From Strigamia acuminata (lineage: Eukaryota; Arthropoda; Chilopoda; Geophilomorpha; Linotaeniidae): a stretch of DNA of 64,000 bases. A program made the translations under genes and the position numbers. A model generated the notes under the pieces. That model saw only the letters and a list, made by a program, of their open reading frames with translations, did no database searches and was not told the origin of the DNA. The stretch is taken from positions 14,322,001 through 14,386,000 of the forward strand of contig OX442319.1 of assembly GCA_949358305.1 (NCBI GenBank). The letters are read 5' to 3'. Below, in pieces: positions 1 to 11,900 of the stretch (its first letter is position 1; each line of letters begins with the position of its first letter).

Positions 1-232
1 CTCGCATTTTTTTGTACCAAAATTGCCGCTCGTCCGCTTTGCAGTTTGCACATACCGCAGCGTAATTTAAGTTGCGCAGCGAGCGCCGAATTATCTCATT
101 GCATTACAGCCCGTGAGATGATCCGGTGATCGATTTTGATAATCATTCCTTGTTTTCTTTACAAATTAACAGCATGTGTTTGAAAAAAAAGTCTTAAAAA
201 TCAGCGCATTAACTTACCTCGATTCGAATTGC

Positions 233-930
233 AGCTGTCCACTCGCATGTTAGAAGCGCACGCCAACGTCAAGGATTTGAATCTGATCGAGGCCAAGATG
301 AACTTCATCAAATCGTGGCAGGCGTTGCCCGAATTCGGCGTCACCTATTTCGTCGTCAAATTCCTCGGCTCCAAGAAAGAAGTGAGTATATCACCACTAG
401 GGCCCCACAAGACATAAAACTTTGGGGCTCACATTTCATGAAATTGATAGTTTGGGGTCCCAAATGACACCAAACTAATAGTTTTGGGCCCCCATAAGGC
501 ATAAAAGGAATAGTTTGGGGCCCACAGGTCTCAAATCATAAAATTTGAGAGTAAAAATGAGGTGGGGTCCCATTTGGAAAATTTTGAAGAATGGCTAGGT
601 TGGAAAAATGTGCGATGACTGATGATGTGATTTGTGTAGGAGCTGCTGGGAATCGCGTTCAACCGGATCATGCGGATGGACATGAATTCGGGCGACCACT
701 TGAAGACGTGGCGATTCAACACGATGAAGGCGTGGAACGTGAATTGGGAGGTGAAGCACATGACGGTGGACTTCGAGGAGGAGAAAGTAATCTTTGCTTG
801 TCTGACGGCCGACTGCAAGATCGTTCACGAATACATCGGCGGATACATTTTCCTGTCCATGCGATCCAAGGATCAGAATCAAACGCTTAATCAAGAGCTT
901 TTCCATAAACTCACGGGCGGATGGGTTTGA
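233..930 (+). CDS. FERMT: Kindlin (fermitin family), C-terminal part, 5' end outside window
   Basis: This is the last part of a kindlin, the FERM-domain adaptor that binds the cytoplasmic tail of integrin beta subunits and co-activates integrins with talin at focal adhesions. Two exons are visible, 233-381 and 640-930, joined by a GT-AG intron. The upstream acceptor ends at 232, so the protein continues 5' of the window. The reading includes [33 protein letters not shown] and [16 protein letters not shown] and ends in LTGGWV. This is a near co-linear match to the F3 (PTB-like) lobe and C-terminus of vertebrate kindlins, whose proteins end in SGWV. The F3 lobe is the integrin-tail binding surface. 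No frameshift is visible. Which vertebrate paralogue it resembles most cannot be told, and invertebrates usually have one gene. Confidence 0.95.
385..545 (+). repeat. Degenerate G-rich intronic repeat
   Basis: The kindlin intron holds four loose copies of a unit of about 40-50 bp centred on TTTGGGGCCCAC and ending in ATAAAA or similar. They are diverged and imperfectly spaced. No function is visible. Confidence 0.4.
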
Positions 931-1079
931 AATTGAAAACAACAAATTTATTGTAAACATTTTTATTTTTATTAACGATTTTCGTACACAACAGATTCCG
1001 AGGATTTATTACGATCCAGCGTTTAATTTTTAGTAGTTTTTCATTTAATGCGGAAACATGTGAGAGAGGAGTTGATGAC

Positions 1080-1085
1080 CAATTG
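1080..1085 (+). other. Start of kindlin 3' UTR tail region
   Basis: The stretch from the kindlin stop at 930 to the poly(A) signal near 1180 is AT-rich with no coding signal. I read it as the 3' UTR. Confidence 0.4.
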
Positions 1086-1179
1086 CAATTGTATGTCAAC
1101 ACGGAGACTCACTCGTCCTACTTGTGTCAAGTTGAGTTTTCGTGCATTGCTCTTGCTTTTCATGTTTATTTTTAGTCCG

Positions 1180-1185
1180 AATAAA
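1180..1185 (+). terminator. Poly(A) signal of the kindlin gene
   Basis: AATAAA lies about 250 bp after the kindlin stop codon on the same strand. The sequence after it is AT-rich and has no coding features up to the convergent AKAP10 3' end near 1750. Confidence 0.6.
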
Positions 1186-1749
1186 GAGATTTAACAATGG
1201 ACTTTTCTTGTCGTTTCATTTTGATGCAGAATTTAATTTTTATCAACAAAAATGCATTATTTCGTATTTTACATTTTAAATGTACAACATTTAATTTTTG
1301 TATTTTCACGTGCAAAAATGCATTTAAAAGTGCAAAATTTAAAATTCAGCTGCAAAAATGCAAAAAAATTTTAGTTGTTGCATTTTTCTGCTTATAATTT
1401 GTAACCGAATGCTTGAGAATAACGTCTTCAATATTTTGAAAAACAAAATAGTTTATTTCAATAAAATCAACCATCTGACAAACAATATAAACGCATCATT
1501 AACCACCTGTTTATTTAACAATCTTAGTTATATTAAAAAAATGCACTAAATAGATACAATATCCAGTTAAAACACTGGCAACAAACTCCATCTCCTCCTA
1601 TATATACATCAGCGACAAAACAATTTCTGATTTGCCATATTTATCCATTTATTTAGTAATTATATATTCATCACTTTCAAAATAAAATGGCCGATTTCGT
1701 GTGACCAGAAAACTAAAAAGAAGAAAAAATAATAAGACAGTCGTGCAGA

Positions 1750-1755
1750 TTTATT
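1750..1755 (-). terminator. Poly(A) signal of AKAP10
   Basis: TTTATT on the + strand reads AATAAA on the minus strand, about 40 bp after the AKAP10 stop codon. Kindlin and AKAP10 are therefore convergent, with about 560 bp of featureless AT-rich DNA between their poly(A) signals. Confidence 0.6.
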
Positions 1756-1793
1756 GCTTTTCCTTCTCCGCCATCTTTACAAATCAATTAAAT

Positions 1794-4349
1794 TCATCTG
1801 TTGTGCAAGTTGTCCTTGAAATCGTTCGGTCTGCACGTCACTTCCGTCACTTCTCGCACGATCATCTCGGCTATTTGCCAAGCCATTTCCTCCTTCGCTT
1901 TGTCTTCGTCCCGGTTCACCAACTTGCGCATCGCCTTGGATAAAACGGACTCTACACCGAAACGAAAACAAAATTTAACATTTAAAACCCAAAAGTGGCA
2001 ATCAAATACCATTCTTCTTGTCCGGTTCTGGCTCCACTTCCGGTATGAATTGACCCAACTCGTTCACGCGACCGAAACTTAATTTTCTAATAAGTACAAA
2101 ATAAATAAACAAATCAGTTATTTTGCAAAAAATATGTTATTATTACAAGAAATTCTTAAACCTCATTTTATATTATTATTTTCATAATTCCCCGATTTGC
2201 CGCATATCCATACATACAGTACACTACCGGTAGGTAGGAGTATAAGACGCACCCCAATTTTTGGTCGATTTTTCAAAGTAAAACAGTGCTTCTTTCCTTA
2301 TGGAAAAAACTCACCCGGCCATGGTGCGCTTCCAGAGAGCGTCAGGTTGGAAAATGCCGTAATCCATCTTCATGTGGTCGTGATGGTCGGTTTTACTCGA
2401 TCTCTTCGAGTTGGAATGAACGCACTGGGTTTCCGTCGCTAGCAGAGTATTTTGTGTCGAGGTAGACGTGGACTTGAAACTGGCTTCGCTGCTCGTCTCA
2501 CTGGCTGTTGGAACCCAAAAAGAAAAAAAAAGAATTAATTTCATTTAATTTCATTTTGTGTTCATTTTGTTCCTTGTGTTTGTAATTACCAGATCGTTTC
2601 TTCAAGGGAAATAGATCGACTTTTGATCTGGCGGAGTTGAGCAGGTCAGATAAATATGTGAAATAAACTTGGCTACTGAGGAAAGGCTTCAGACAGTGCT
2701 GAAATGAAAATAAATTACGAAAATTACGAAAATTGATTTGATTGACAACCCCGTTTGAAATCTTTCTATCGGTGCACTAATTTTAACGGGTATGGTACTA
2801 GCAAAAACTGTATTCGGCGCTACTTTTAGTTTATTTTTGCACTAACAATTAGAAAAATCGCAACAAAATTTTATTTGACTCCTTAATAATAAAAATTTGA
2901 ATATTTGAAACTTCATTCGCATCGTTTCTGGACTTACTTTTTGCATGTGATAGAACACCATTTTGACGGGTTTCTCGAAGCAATCGGACAACGGACCTTC
3001 TTCCCTGCATATATTTTGCTCCACTTCAAACCGCACCGAATCGCTGAACCCTAACGGACAAGTGGCTTGCAGAGAAAAGTACCTAAAACGAAATAAATTG
3101 TATAGAAATCGGTATTAATGGTATTATTCTTAGGGTTATAATTATATAATTTGTATTAGTCCCAACTTCAATACTATTAACATCGCCAACTTACTTGTCG
3201 TATAAAATCATGGCATCGTCTTGAGCTTCGTTGATATCGTACTTTTCCATCCGATCGGTTAGAAGTTGGCGAAAGTTATCGGCGGCTAGAAAAAATTCCA
3301 ACAGAGACCGCTTTCCTTCTTGGTCTAAAAACTAAAAATATTGAATAAATAAATTAGTTGTGAAAAGTGAGGAAAAATAGTAATTTGTCGGTAGAACCTC
3401 GGTGAAAAAGGAGAGCGCGCTGTCGTTGTATAGAATGTCCTCTAGGTAAACTTTGACGCTCGTCAACACGTCGATTTGATATTTACAGTGGAAATGAGTT
3501 GACAGATAGTCAGGAAAATAACTGAAAAACAATTTATAATTTAAAAGCGTTAAAGTTATCGTGCTTGTTTTAATCTTGTAAATGTGCAATATTTGGAAAT
3601 GTCACTTTTCAAATTCTCATTAACTTTTCATCGCTTAAGAAATTACTTTGTTTGTAACGTATCACTAACAAACTGCTGCGCGGCGACAAAACATTCGACG
3701 TCGACTTGTCCGTCTTCCCGGCAAATCCGCGCCGTTATGTCGTCGCGCATTTCGTCGCACACGCCGATCGGATGCGTCGCATCCTTGGCGATGTAATTTG
3801 TGAATATTTTAACGGCGTCTTCGCTAATACCTAACAAAAAAAATAACGCAAAAAATTAATAACGATTACATTAAATTAAAGCATTATTTCACTTTTTCTT
3901 AATTTCTCCGAAATTACAGAGCCGGCTGTACATTTCCTAGACACTTTCCTCGCGTTCTTGTCCGATTTCTCACTTTTTTCACTTTTCTCACTGTTTACTT
4001 TCGGACCGTCGCCCGATTCCGGTTCCACCGACACCATAACGGCGGGTTCCGCAACTCCGACCGAGTCGGTGGAGGAACTGGCGTCACCGGCGGCACTTTT
4101 GGATTCCTCGCCGTTGTCGTTGTCGCACGATTTGTTCGGCGCCGTTTGTCCGCACGTCTGGAGCCGCGACTGCGCCGACGCGTAGAAACTGTTCGCGTCC
4201 AGCCAGAATCTCAACCGCGAGGAGGAGTCGCGAGTGGACAGGTACTGAAGGAAAAAGCCAACTGCGATGCTGTCGTGGAGCACATCTTCCAACGAAAGCG
4301 ACAGGCGAGATTTCCGGCGCAACGGCGTAACGTACAGGAACGACGACTC
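1794..4349 (-). CDS. AKAP10: A-kinase anchoring protein 10 (dual RGS domains), N-terminal exon(s) not found
   Basis: AKAP10 (D-AKAP2) tethers protein kinase A regulatory subunits to membranes and binds Rab4/Rab11 through RGS-like domains. About nine exons are seen on the minus strand, near 4349-3910, 3831-3672, 3523-3398, 3330-3198, 3083-2938, 2700-2591, 2505-2311, 2076-2010 and 1951-1794. The first RGS half begins LEDVLHDSIAVGFFLQYL, interrupted by a Ser/Glu/Lys-rich linker with SEKSEKSEKSDK, and resumes with CREDGQVDVECFVAAQ. The second RGS follows, with DDAMILYDK and NICREEGPLSDCF. The C-terminal amphipathic helix EEMAWQIAEMIVREVTEV matches the PKA-anchoring helix of human AKAP10. The protein ends LHNR, so the C-terminal PDZ ligand of the vertebrate protein is absent. 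The exon at 4349 opens with an acceptor, so at least one 5' exon is missing. A weak candidate exon (acceptor, then RWQLTSEKKK) lies near 4970-4920. Confidence 0.93.
2125..2275 (-). mobile_element. Short DNA element (MITE-like), reverse-orientation copy
   Basis: This lies in an AKAP10 intron. It is a reverse-complement relative of the element at 9040-9250: it shares the AATTCCCCGATTT core, the run around TTATTATTACAAGAAATTCTTAAA, and an end reading TAAGACGCACC followed by CAATTTTTGGTC. Diverged copies in other introns argue for a dispersed non-autonomous element. Confidence 0.55.
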
Positions 4350-5914
4350 TGCGCAAACAAAAATTGTTCACATTTATCACTGGTCAAGAAAATATGCTTC
4401 AAATTTCGCGCTCGTAATTTCTACTCGCGCACATGTGCAAACGTTGGCGGGCAGTTGCAGCAAGATTAACTTAGTTAGCGTGTCTAGGTTACGGTATGCC
4501 AGCTGTTGTACTTTTCAAGGTGAGATTAACGATTTTTGATTAATTTCTACCTGTATTAATCTCTTATAAAAATAAAAAAAAATTGCTTAGAGGCCCCACA
4601 ATACCTAAGTCCTGCCCTGACCATTCCCAGGACACCGTGACAATTCATCAAAAATCAGGACAAGCGTATCGAATAAATGAACTCTTGACGAAAGAATTAA
4701 TTGATTCTGGGCGACATTGACATTGCGTTGTGTAGAATACTAGAATTATCGACACACTACAACAATCAAAGGTAGACAAATACAGGGAGGCCGGTTGCCT
4801 GAATTTCTTATTCATATTTGCAAGATAGATATGCCGGCTCCTGAATTATTATTTTTAGTTGTGTTCACCGCTAGACTATAATTTGAAATAAAAGCCGCAG
4901 TTGTTAATCGCAGAAATACAGTAATTTCTTCTAATGATAATTTCTTCTTTTCGCTCGTCAACTGCCAACGCTGTAAATCAAACGCGTTTAATTTAATTTA
5001 ATATTCCAAATTCCAAATTACCCTCATCACTGAGACTCGTTTCCTGTCTCCTTTCTTGTACTATAAAGTTGTGTGCACTTCCATTGCTCGTGAGTGGGTG
5101 GTTTCTGGCTGTTGGTGATTCTAGACTGTTTGTCCTCCCATCTGAAAAGCAAAGAAATAGGTGTGGCTTTGTGCTGAGACTGTTGTCAAAGTGTTTGTTT
5201 GCTCCAACAACTTCCTTTAAGCTGCTAATTAAAATATTTCATCACTGGTCTGCTCTATCTCTCCGTCTCACCTGTTATTCCTTTTTTTCGAGAAAATAGA
5301 GGCATAACTGGCCAGATCGCTGCTTTGCGGCCTCGGGTTCAATGTTTACATTTGATGGTGGTTCATTTCGGTGTATTTGGGGAATTTTGGGTGGTTTAAG
5401 TCAGTTGGAAAGCATCGAGAATGTCGCGACGAGTTTAGCACTTATTTACAGTTGTAAATAGGGTTGGACGATATGGATATCGATACGGTTTCACGGTTCA
5501 GCCGCCAGGAAGGTCACGATATTTTTCAATAATTTGACGATGGTTGATTAAATAGTTAATTTTATTATTAAAAAAATAAAAATAAAATTAATTAATTAAA
5601 TAATTTTAAAATTTTAAAAACATAGTAAATAATTACGTAATAGAACTGTGTAAAATCGGCTTTACATGGCTGTTTTGCAGCAATGTGCTGATTGGACCAG
5701 GCAAACGACGTCATTAAAAGTTAATAAAAATAGATAAACAAATAAATAAAGAAATAAATAAATAAAGAACAATTTATTGGAGAAAATAAATACATAATAA
5801 CCTGAGTTTTTCTGTTTTAAATATATTTATATAAAATAAAAATCACAACACTTGAAAAATTCTTAAAAATATTTTTTTAAGAGTACTCACAAAAATAGTT
5901 CATTCCGTACAAAT
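4350..5914. other. Intergenic or 5' region between AKAP10 and spatacsin
   Basis: No convincing gene is visible. It should contain the missing AKAP10 first exon(s) and promoter. The segment 5550-5880 is very AT-rich with TAAATAAATAAA-type runs. Small + strand ORFs here show no recognisable domain. Confidence 0.5.
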
Positions 5915-8900
5915 TTAACCTGGAAAACCTTTAAAATTGTACGTTATTTTATCTCTCAGGAACACACCACTTTCGCTTCTCAACAAGACGTCCGTCAAAC
6001 CCGATTTGATGCGTTTACTGAGCGTGAAAGCGGCGCAAACATCCTCAACTAAATCGACAACGCAAGCACAATTCTTCGCCATGTTGTCCGTGGCTGATTT
6101 CTCTTTTTCCAATCTGAAATAAATATTTTCATTCATCAAAATTATAAAATTAACTAATTAAATAATTAGTGTTGTACCTGGACACGATTTTTTCGGCCAC
6201 GGCTTCACTGACCCCCAGACAATTGTGAAATTGCCTCAAATATTCCAAATTGCCGCCAACGACCACGTTGGAGTAAATGGCGGCCGCCCAATCTGTTTTC
6301 GCTTCGTACGCGCAACTTATCAGATACGACTCATGAAATTCTGGATGGGAGGAAATGAATTTCTCCACTTGCTCCTCTTTCAATCCTAAAATCCTCTTGT
6401 CGGACGGCAAAAAGTAGACTTGGAGCGCCACCAATTCGGCGAGTCGGCAGCATTTCTGCGCGTGGTTGTGGCAACCGGCCTTCGAATAACTCTCTGCTGC
6501 GTCTTCTAAATCTTGTAATATTTGATCAAAGTCTTGCGCACCTTATAGAATAGATAAGAAAGTTGTTATTAATAAATTCGAACAAATCCCAACAAAACAA
6601 ACTAAAAAAAAAATTCTCCAATTTTTTTTTACAATGACAAAAAATGGCAAAAAAAAGGCGAAAAATGGCAAAAAAAAAAGCCGGAAATCGCCAGAAATTC
6701 GTCCAATTTCACTCAAAAATGTCAAAAAATTGCGAAAATTCGTCCAATTTCACTCAAAAATGTCGAAAAATAGCGAAAATTCGTCAAATTTCGCTCGAAA
6801 ATGTTAGAAAATGGCAAAAAATGACAAAAATGCGACCAATTTTTCCCACACAAAGTTGAAATTTTGCAAAATTTTCTCCACAAAATTCAAAAAGATGAAT
6901 GTAAAACATCCTAAATTGAATATTGTACCGTTTTTTTGCCACAACGAATTCACTACAACGATATTTGAGCTTAAAACAACACCTGTAGCTTGTTCTAAAT
7001 GTTTGTTTGCGGTCGAATGTATCATGTCGCCCATTTCGCGGTATAAACAAAACCGGACGGCCGTCATCATAAAAAGCTGCAAATCCGTGTGCCGGAACCG
7101 CCACAGATAATCCAGCAAAGAAGTCTTAAAGAAATAAAGCTGCAAAAAGTATAAAACACAAAATCAATCACAAAACAACGACAAAAATAAAATTGTTGTC
7201 GCTCACTTTCTCCATTCCTTTCTTGAGCAGAAGTTCAAATTGGTCCCACTCCATGAGCAGATCGAAAGCGTACAACATCTCGTTGTACCGTCCGATTCCC
7301 GTCAACAACCGAACCTAAAATTCCACCAATCAGCAAGTCCAATCAAAATCCAACTAAAATTTGTTTTTTACCACCAACGCCGAGTGCGCCACGTCCATGA
7401 TGGACGTCAAGCGGTGCGCGTGGTGAAGCACGAGCGCGATCCCTTCGGTGTTGCACGACGACGAGAAGCAAAAATGCGCCCAAATGACCAGTTCCACGCG
7501 GCTGCCGAGCGACATGACTGAAAATACGACCGGAAAATTAATTTTTCAATTTTTCAAATTTTTCCTTCCACGTTTCACAGACCGTCATTTTTGGACAAGT
7601 CGATCAATTGGTTTCCGACGAGCGAAGTGTCCGGGATGAGTTTCATCAGTTCCTTGAAGTGCAGGAACGCTTTGGACACTTCGAACGACACGTCCTCGAA
7701 GTTGGAGTTGGATATTAAGCTGGTGACTTCGTCCGATATGAACTGGACGATCCTGGTCTTGGAAATGCAGTTGTCCGAGCACAACTGCTTGGCTAGGCTG
7801 ATCCCCTCGATAGTTTTCGTCTGCAGCAAACTCTTGACGAGGCTGAACACGTCTTTGTGTTCGACGGTCACGGTGTAGGTCGTCCCGAGTAACTGGAACG
7901 GATAAATGCAAAATTTAGTGGAGATTTTGGTTAAGTTTTGGCGGTGAGTGTTTTTACTTGGGACACTTTGTAGTAGGAGAAAACGCGGGCGCAGTAGGTG
8001 CGGCCGTGTTTGCAGAAATGGATGATTTGGTCGAAGAGGTCGCTCATTTTGTTGTCCGGGTTGGAGTTCTTGCGCAGGGCGAGTCGGCGCGTTTGGAATT
8101 GAGTCAAGTCGACGTCTTCTGGTTTGGTGGTTCCTTCGGCCAAGTCCATGCAGATCTGGATAATGAGGAGTGAGCAAATTAGCGGTGTTTGTTAAAGGGA
8201 GTGTCCGTCAATGACATCATAGGTTTTTTGAGGATTTTTTTTGAGAAAATTTTAAAGATTTTCCAACTTTTGTCGGATATAAATAAATATATTCGAAATT
8301 GTCGAATTTCTTCAATATTTCGCTGAATAATTTCAAATTTCAGCAAACTATCAAATTTCATCATATTTCATCATATTTCATCATATTTCATCAAATTTTT
8401 TCGAAAGTTTAAAAGAAATCTTATAATAGATTTTTTAAATCAAATTTTGAACTAAAATGTGAGCTTACAAATCGCTCAACCCCCATCCCCATTAGTTCTG
8501 ACATCGTAAATTGATTTCTGAAACATTTCTAAAGTATACCAAAACGAGCGAAAGATTTTGGTCTTCTTGTTCGAAGAAAGCAGAAATGCGCAACGCATCT
8601 AAAATCCGCTCGCGGTCCAATTCCCGGCTGATGATTTCGCTCACGACGCGCGCGAATTCTTCGTCCGCCATGCGCTGGCTTTTGATGGACACTTTCCCAA
8701 AACGTTGCAAGATGGAGGTTTTTGTGCAAAGGGCGGGCACGGTCAATGTTTCGCTGGCGGTCAAAAAGTTCTTGCAATCCTCGTTGAGCAACTGTAACAA
8801 ATTAATAATTCACACAATTTCTAATAATTTTTAATTATTTTTATTATTTACCTCCATTTGTAGTTGCGCTTGAATTCTACTCAGCCACATTTCCCTTTCG

Positions 8901-11900
8901 AGGTCCACGTCGTTCGGTTGACACTTAAACGCCAACTTAAGCAAATAAAACTTCTCGCTTTGCGTTACGACTTTTTCGGAACAATTCTAATAATAAAACA
9001 AAATTCATTTATTGATTTCTTAGACTACGCTACTGGATTTTGCAGACCGTAAGACGCACTTTTTTACTTTGAACAGTAGACCAAAAATTGGGATGCCTAC
9101 GAAAATAAATCGGGGAATTATAAAAATAATAATTAAAAATAAAATTTAAGAATTTTTTTGTAATAATAACATTTTTTATTTTTTTTTAGAAAAATTGTCT
9201 CTTTGTACGTCTTTTGATCCAATGCGTCTTATCGTCCACAAAATACGGTAATTAATTTATGTACTAACTTTGAAGAATTGTGAGGATAAATCGGAAGGGA
9301 TTTTGTGCTTGGCGTACATTTCGCTGCAATAGGACCAGAAGTTGAGTCTCATCTTGGCGTCGTGTTTCCATTTGTGGCTCCGTTCCAAGCGGTCGAGAGA
9401 TTGTTGTAGGTGGAAAACAATCAAAATGTTGGGCTTGAGTTCCACGATTTCTTGCACTTTTTCGGCCTCCTGCATGTGATTGGCCCGCAGAAGGTCCTCG
9501 ATGAAGGTTCGCGACCAAAGTGGGCGAGAAATGTCCCCGGAATGTAAAATTTCGTCGTAAGGAAGCGAAACCAGAGTGGTCAAAACGTGTCTTTGCAAGC
9601 AACTTAGAATGCCAAAATCAACTAAAATGAAGAAAATAAATTAATAGATTATAGAATGACATAAATTACACAAATCAAATAAATTGGATAAAATAAAACA
9701 GATAATTAGATAAAATAAAATAGATAAATTTAATAAATTAGACAAATTAAAGAAAAATTAGACAAATTAGAAAAATAAATTAGATAAATTAAATACCGGT
9801 AAATTAAATAAATAAATAAGTTAACTGAATTGAAATGTGTACCGTTACGATGAAACACCTTTGTAAAATTGGTAGTGTGCAAAATTTTGAGCAGTTCGTA
9901 AACTTTAAACTGCGCGGAACAAAACTTGAACACACATTCGAGCGTATGCCACACCAACGGTTCCATTTCGTCCAATTCCTCAGACAAAACCTACAATTCA
10001 AACACCTAATTAATTTCCTCCAACTCACTAAAATTCAAACAACAATAAATTTACGGGCGAACAGCTCTGCAAAAACGCCTGCATCTTCAAAACCGCGCTG
10101 TCGTATCGATCCAGATTGAACAACAAATCGAGCGAATCGAAAAACAGATGCAACGGAAGGAACTGTTTGAATAACCCGCATCCTCGAGACAAGATCGAGC
10201 TCCACCAGCAGTCGGCGAAAGCGGCGCTAACGGCGCCTTCGATGTGCTCCGCTTCCGTTCGTAGAATGCTGGACAGCCAGGCGAGGAGAGAACCGGCGGC
10301 GTCGCTTTGATTGCTGCACAAAATAGCAAACATGGGATTTTTCCAGGAAATTGATTGCGCGCAGAGAGTCTTGTCGACGCAGTGGCTCTCGTAACAAACT
10401 ATCACGTTTTGAAGGAGGTCGCAAGGTGTCGCGAAGTCTTCGGACAGCAAGGACATCGGGCTTTCCGATCTGCTCTCGTCTTTCACTTCCACCGGCTCTG
10501 AAATAGGCATTTTAGTTTATATGGGATGGACATACTATTGATTCTGTAGATTCATACCAAAATCTGCAATTTTAGGAGCAAAATTGAAATTTTAGGAGCA
10601 AAATTGAAATTTTAGGAGCAAAATTGCAATTTTAGGAGCAAAATTGCAATTTTAGGAGCAAAATTGCAATTTTAGGAGCAAAATTGCAATTTTAGGAGCA
10701 AAATTGCAATTTTAGGAGCAAAATTGCAATTTTAGGAGCAAAAAAATGCAATTTAAATAAAAAAATACATATCCTAGACACCAATATCAAATTTTGTATG
10801 CCATTTCCCACATTCAAACATCTGCAATATTGTAATTAAAAAAAAAAATTGTCCACTTGCGCACTTTTCTTGCATTCCAACAATCCGAGCTTCCTATACA
10901 AAATATCCCGCGACGTTTGGCCGCGGCGCACGGCACTTTTAATCTGATTCGCTTTCTTCTGCTCCATCCTCGTCTGCTGCAACGCCATCTGCACGTGTTC
11001 TGCCACGTCCTTCCGATCCCAACCAACAAACACGCTCCTCATCTATTCATTATTTTACAAAAATGTCAATAAACACGAAAAATGCAGCGAACCCCGAGTT
11101 TACCTTCGACACGCTGTAATTGCATTGCTGCGCCACCACCAGACACAACAACCAATCCCAGTCGTAGAAACGCTTCGTCGGCAACTCCAACTTGCACAGT
11201 TTGCACAACCGTACCAGAACGTCAAACATTTGCAGTTTCTGGAGGAAACAAGTGGCGACGTTCCCGTCCGGTTGTTCGGCTCTCAGATTGTCCTCGAGGA
11301 CCGACACCAACTGATCGACATTCGAGTGATCGACAAAAATGCCGTTTTTTCGTAAAAACGCTACGGCTTCGAGGTTGAGACGTAGCCATGCGGATGACAT
11401 GTTGAGTAGTTCGACGAAAACGATGCAACTGGCGCAGATGGACGGCAGTTGGGAGTTGGAGAAAGCCAAACTGGTCGCTAGAGCGCACGCGGTTTGAAGC
11501 CTGCGAGAAAAAAATTGTATCGTGAAATGAATGATTTATTTATTTATTTATCCTATTAACCCGCTTTAAGCCGCATGCCGGTAATCTCTGTTTTCACTGG
11601 CATGAATTTATTTTGATGAGAATTGAACCAAAACAAGCTTAAAAAGCGTTTTTAGATGCTGCCTAAAATGTAGGAAATTGGCCTAAATTTCTATAAATTT
11701 AGCCAAATTTGAATAATAACCTTCAGAATATCAGGAAAACTCACATTTCTAGCCCAAATTCCAACATAATTACTCATCACATAAAACCAGTCTTTTTACT
11801 TCTAAGTTTTGTGTATGAAATTTTCAAAAGTTGGTAAACCCACGTAGAGCAGAGCAGCAAGCGGCTTAAAGCGGATTAAAGCGGGGTGGTTTGTTTGTTG

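Noticed and set aside
3958-4539. + and alternate minus ORFs around the Ser-rich AKAP10 exon
   Set aside because: They are shadows of the exon whose own frame carries the RGS homology.
10557-10745. Regular 20-bp repeats considered as a CRISPR array
   Set aside because: The units are contiguous with no unique spacers, in an intron of an animal gene.
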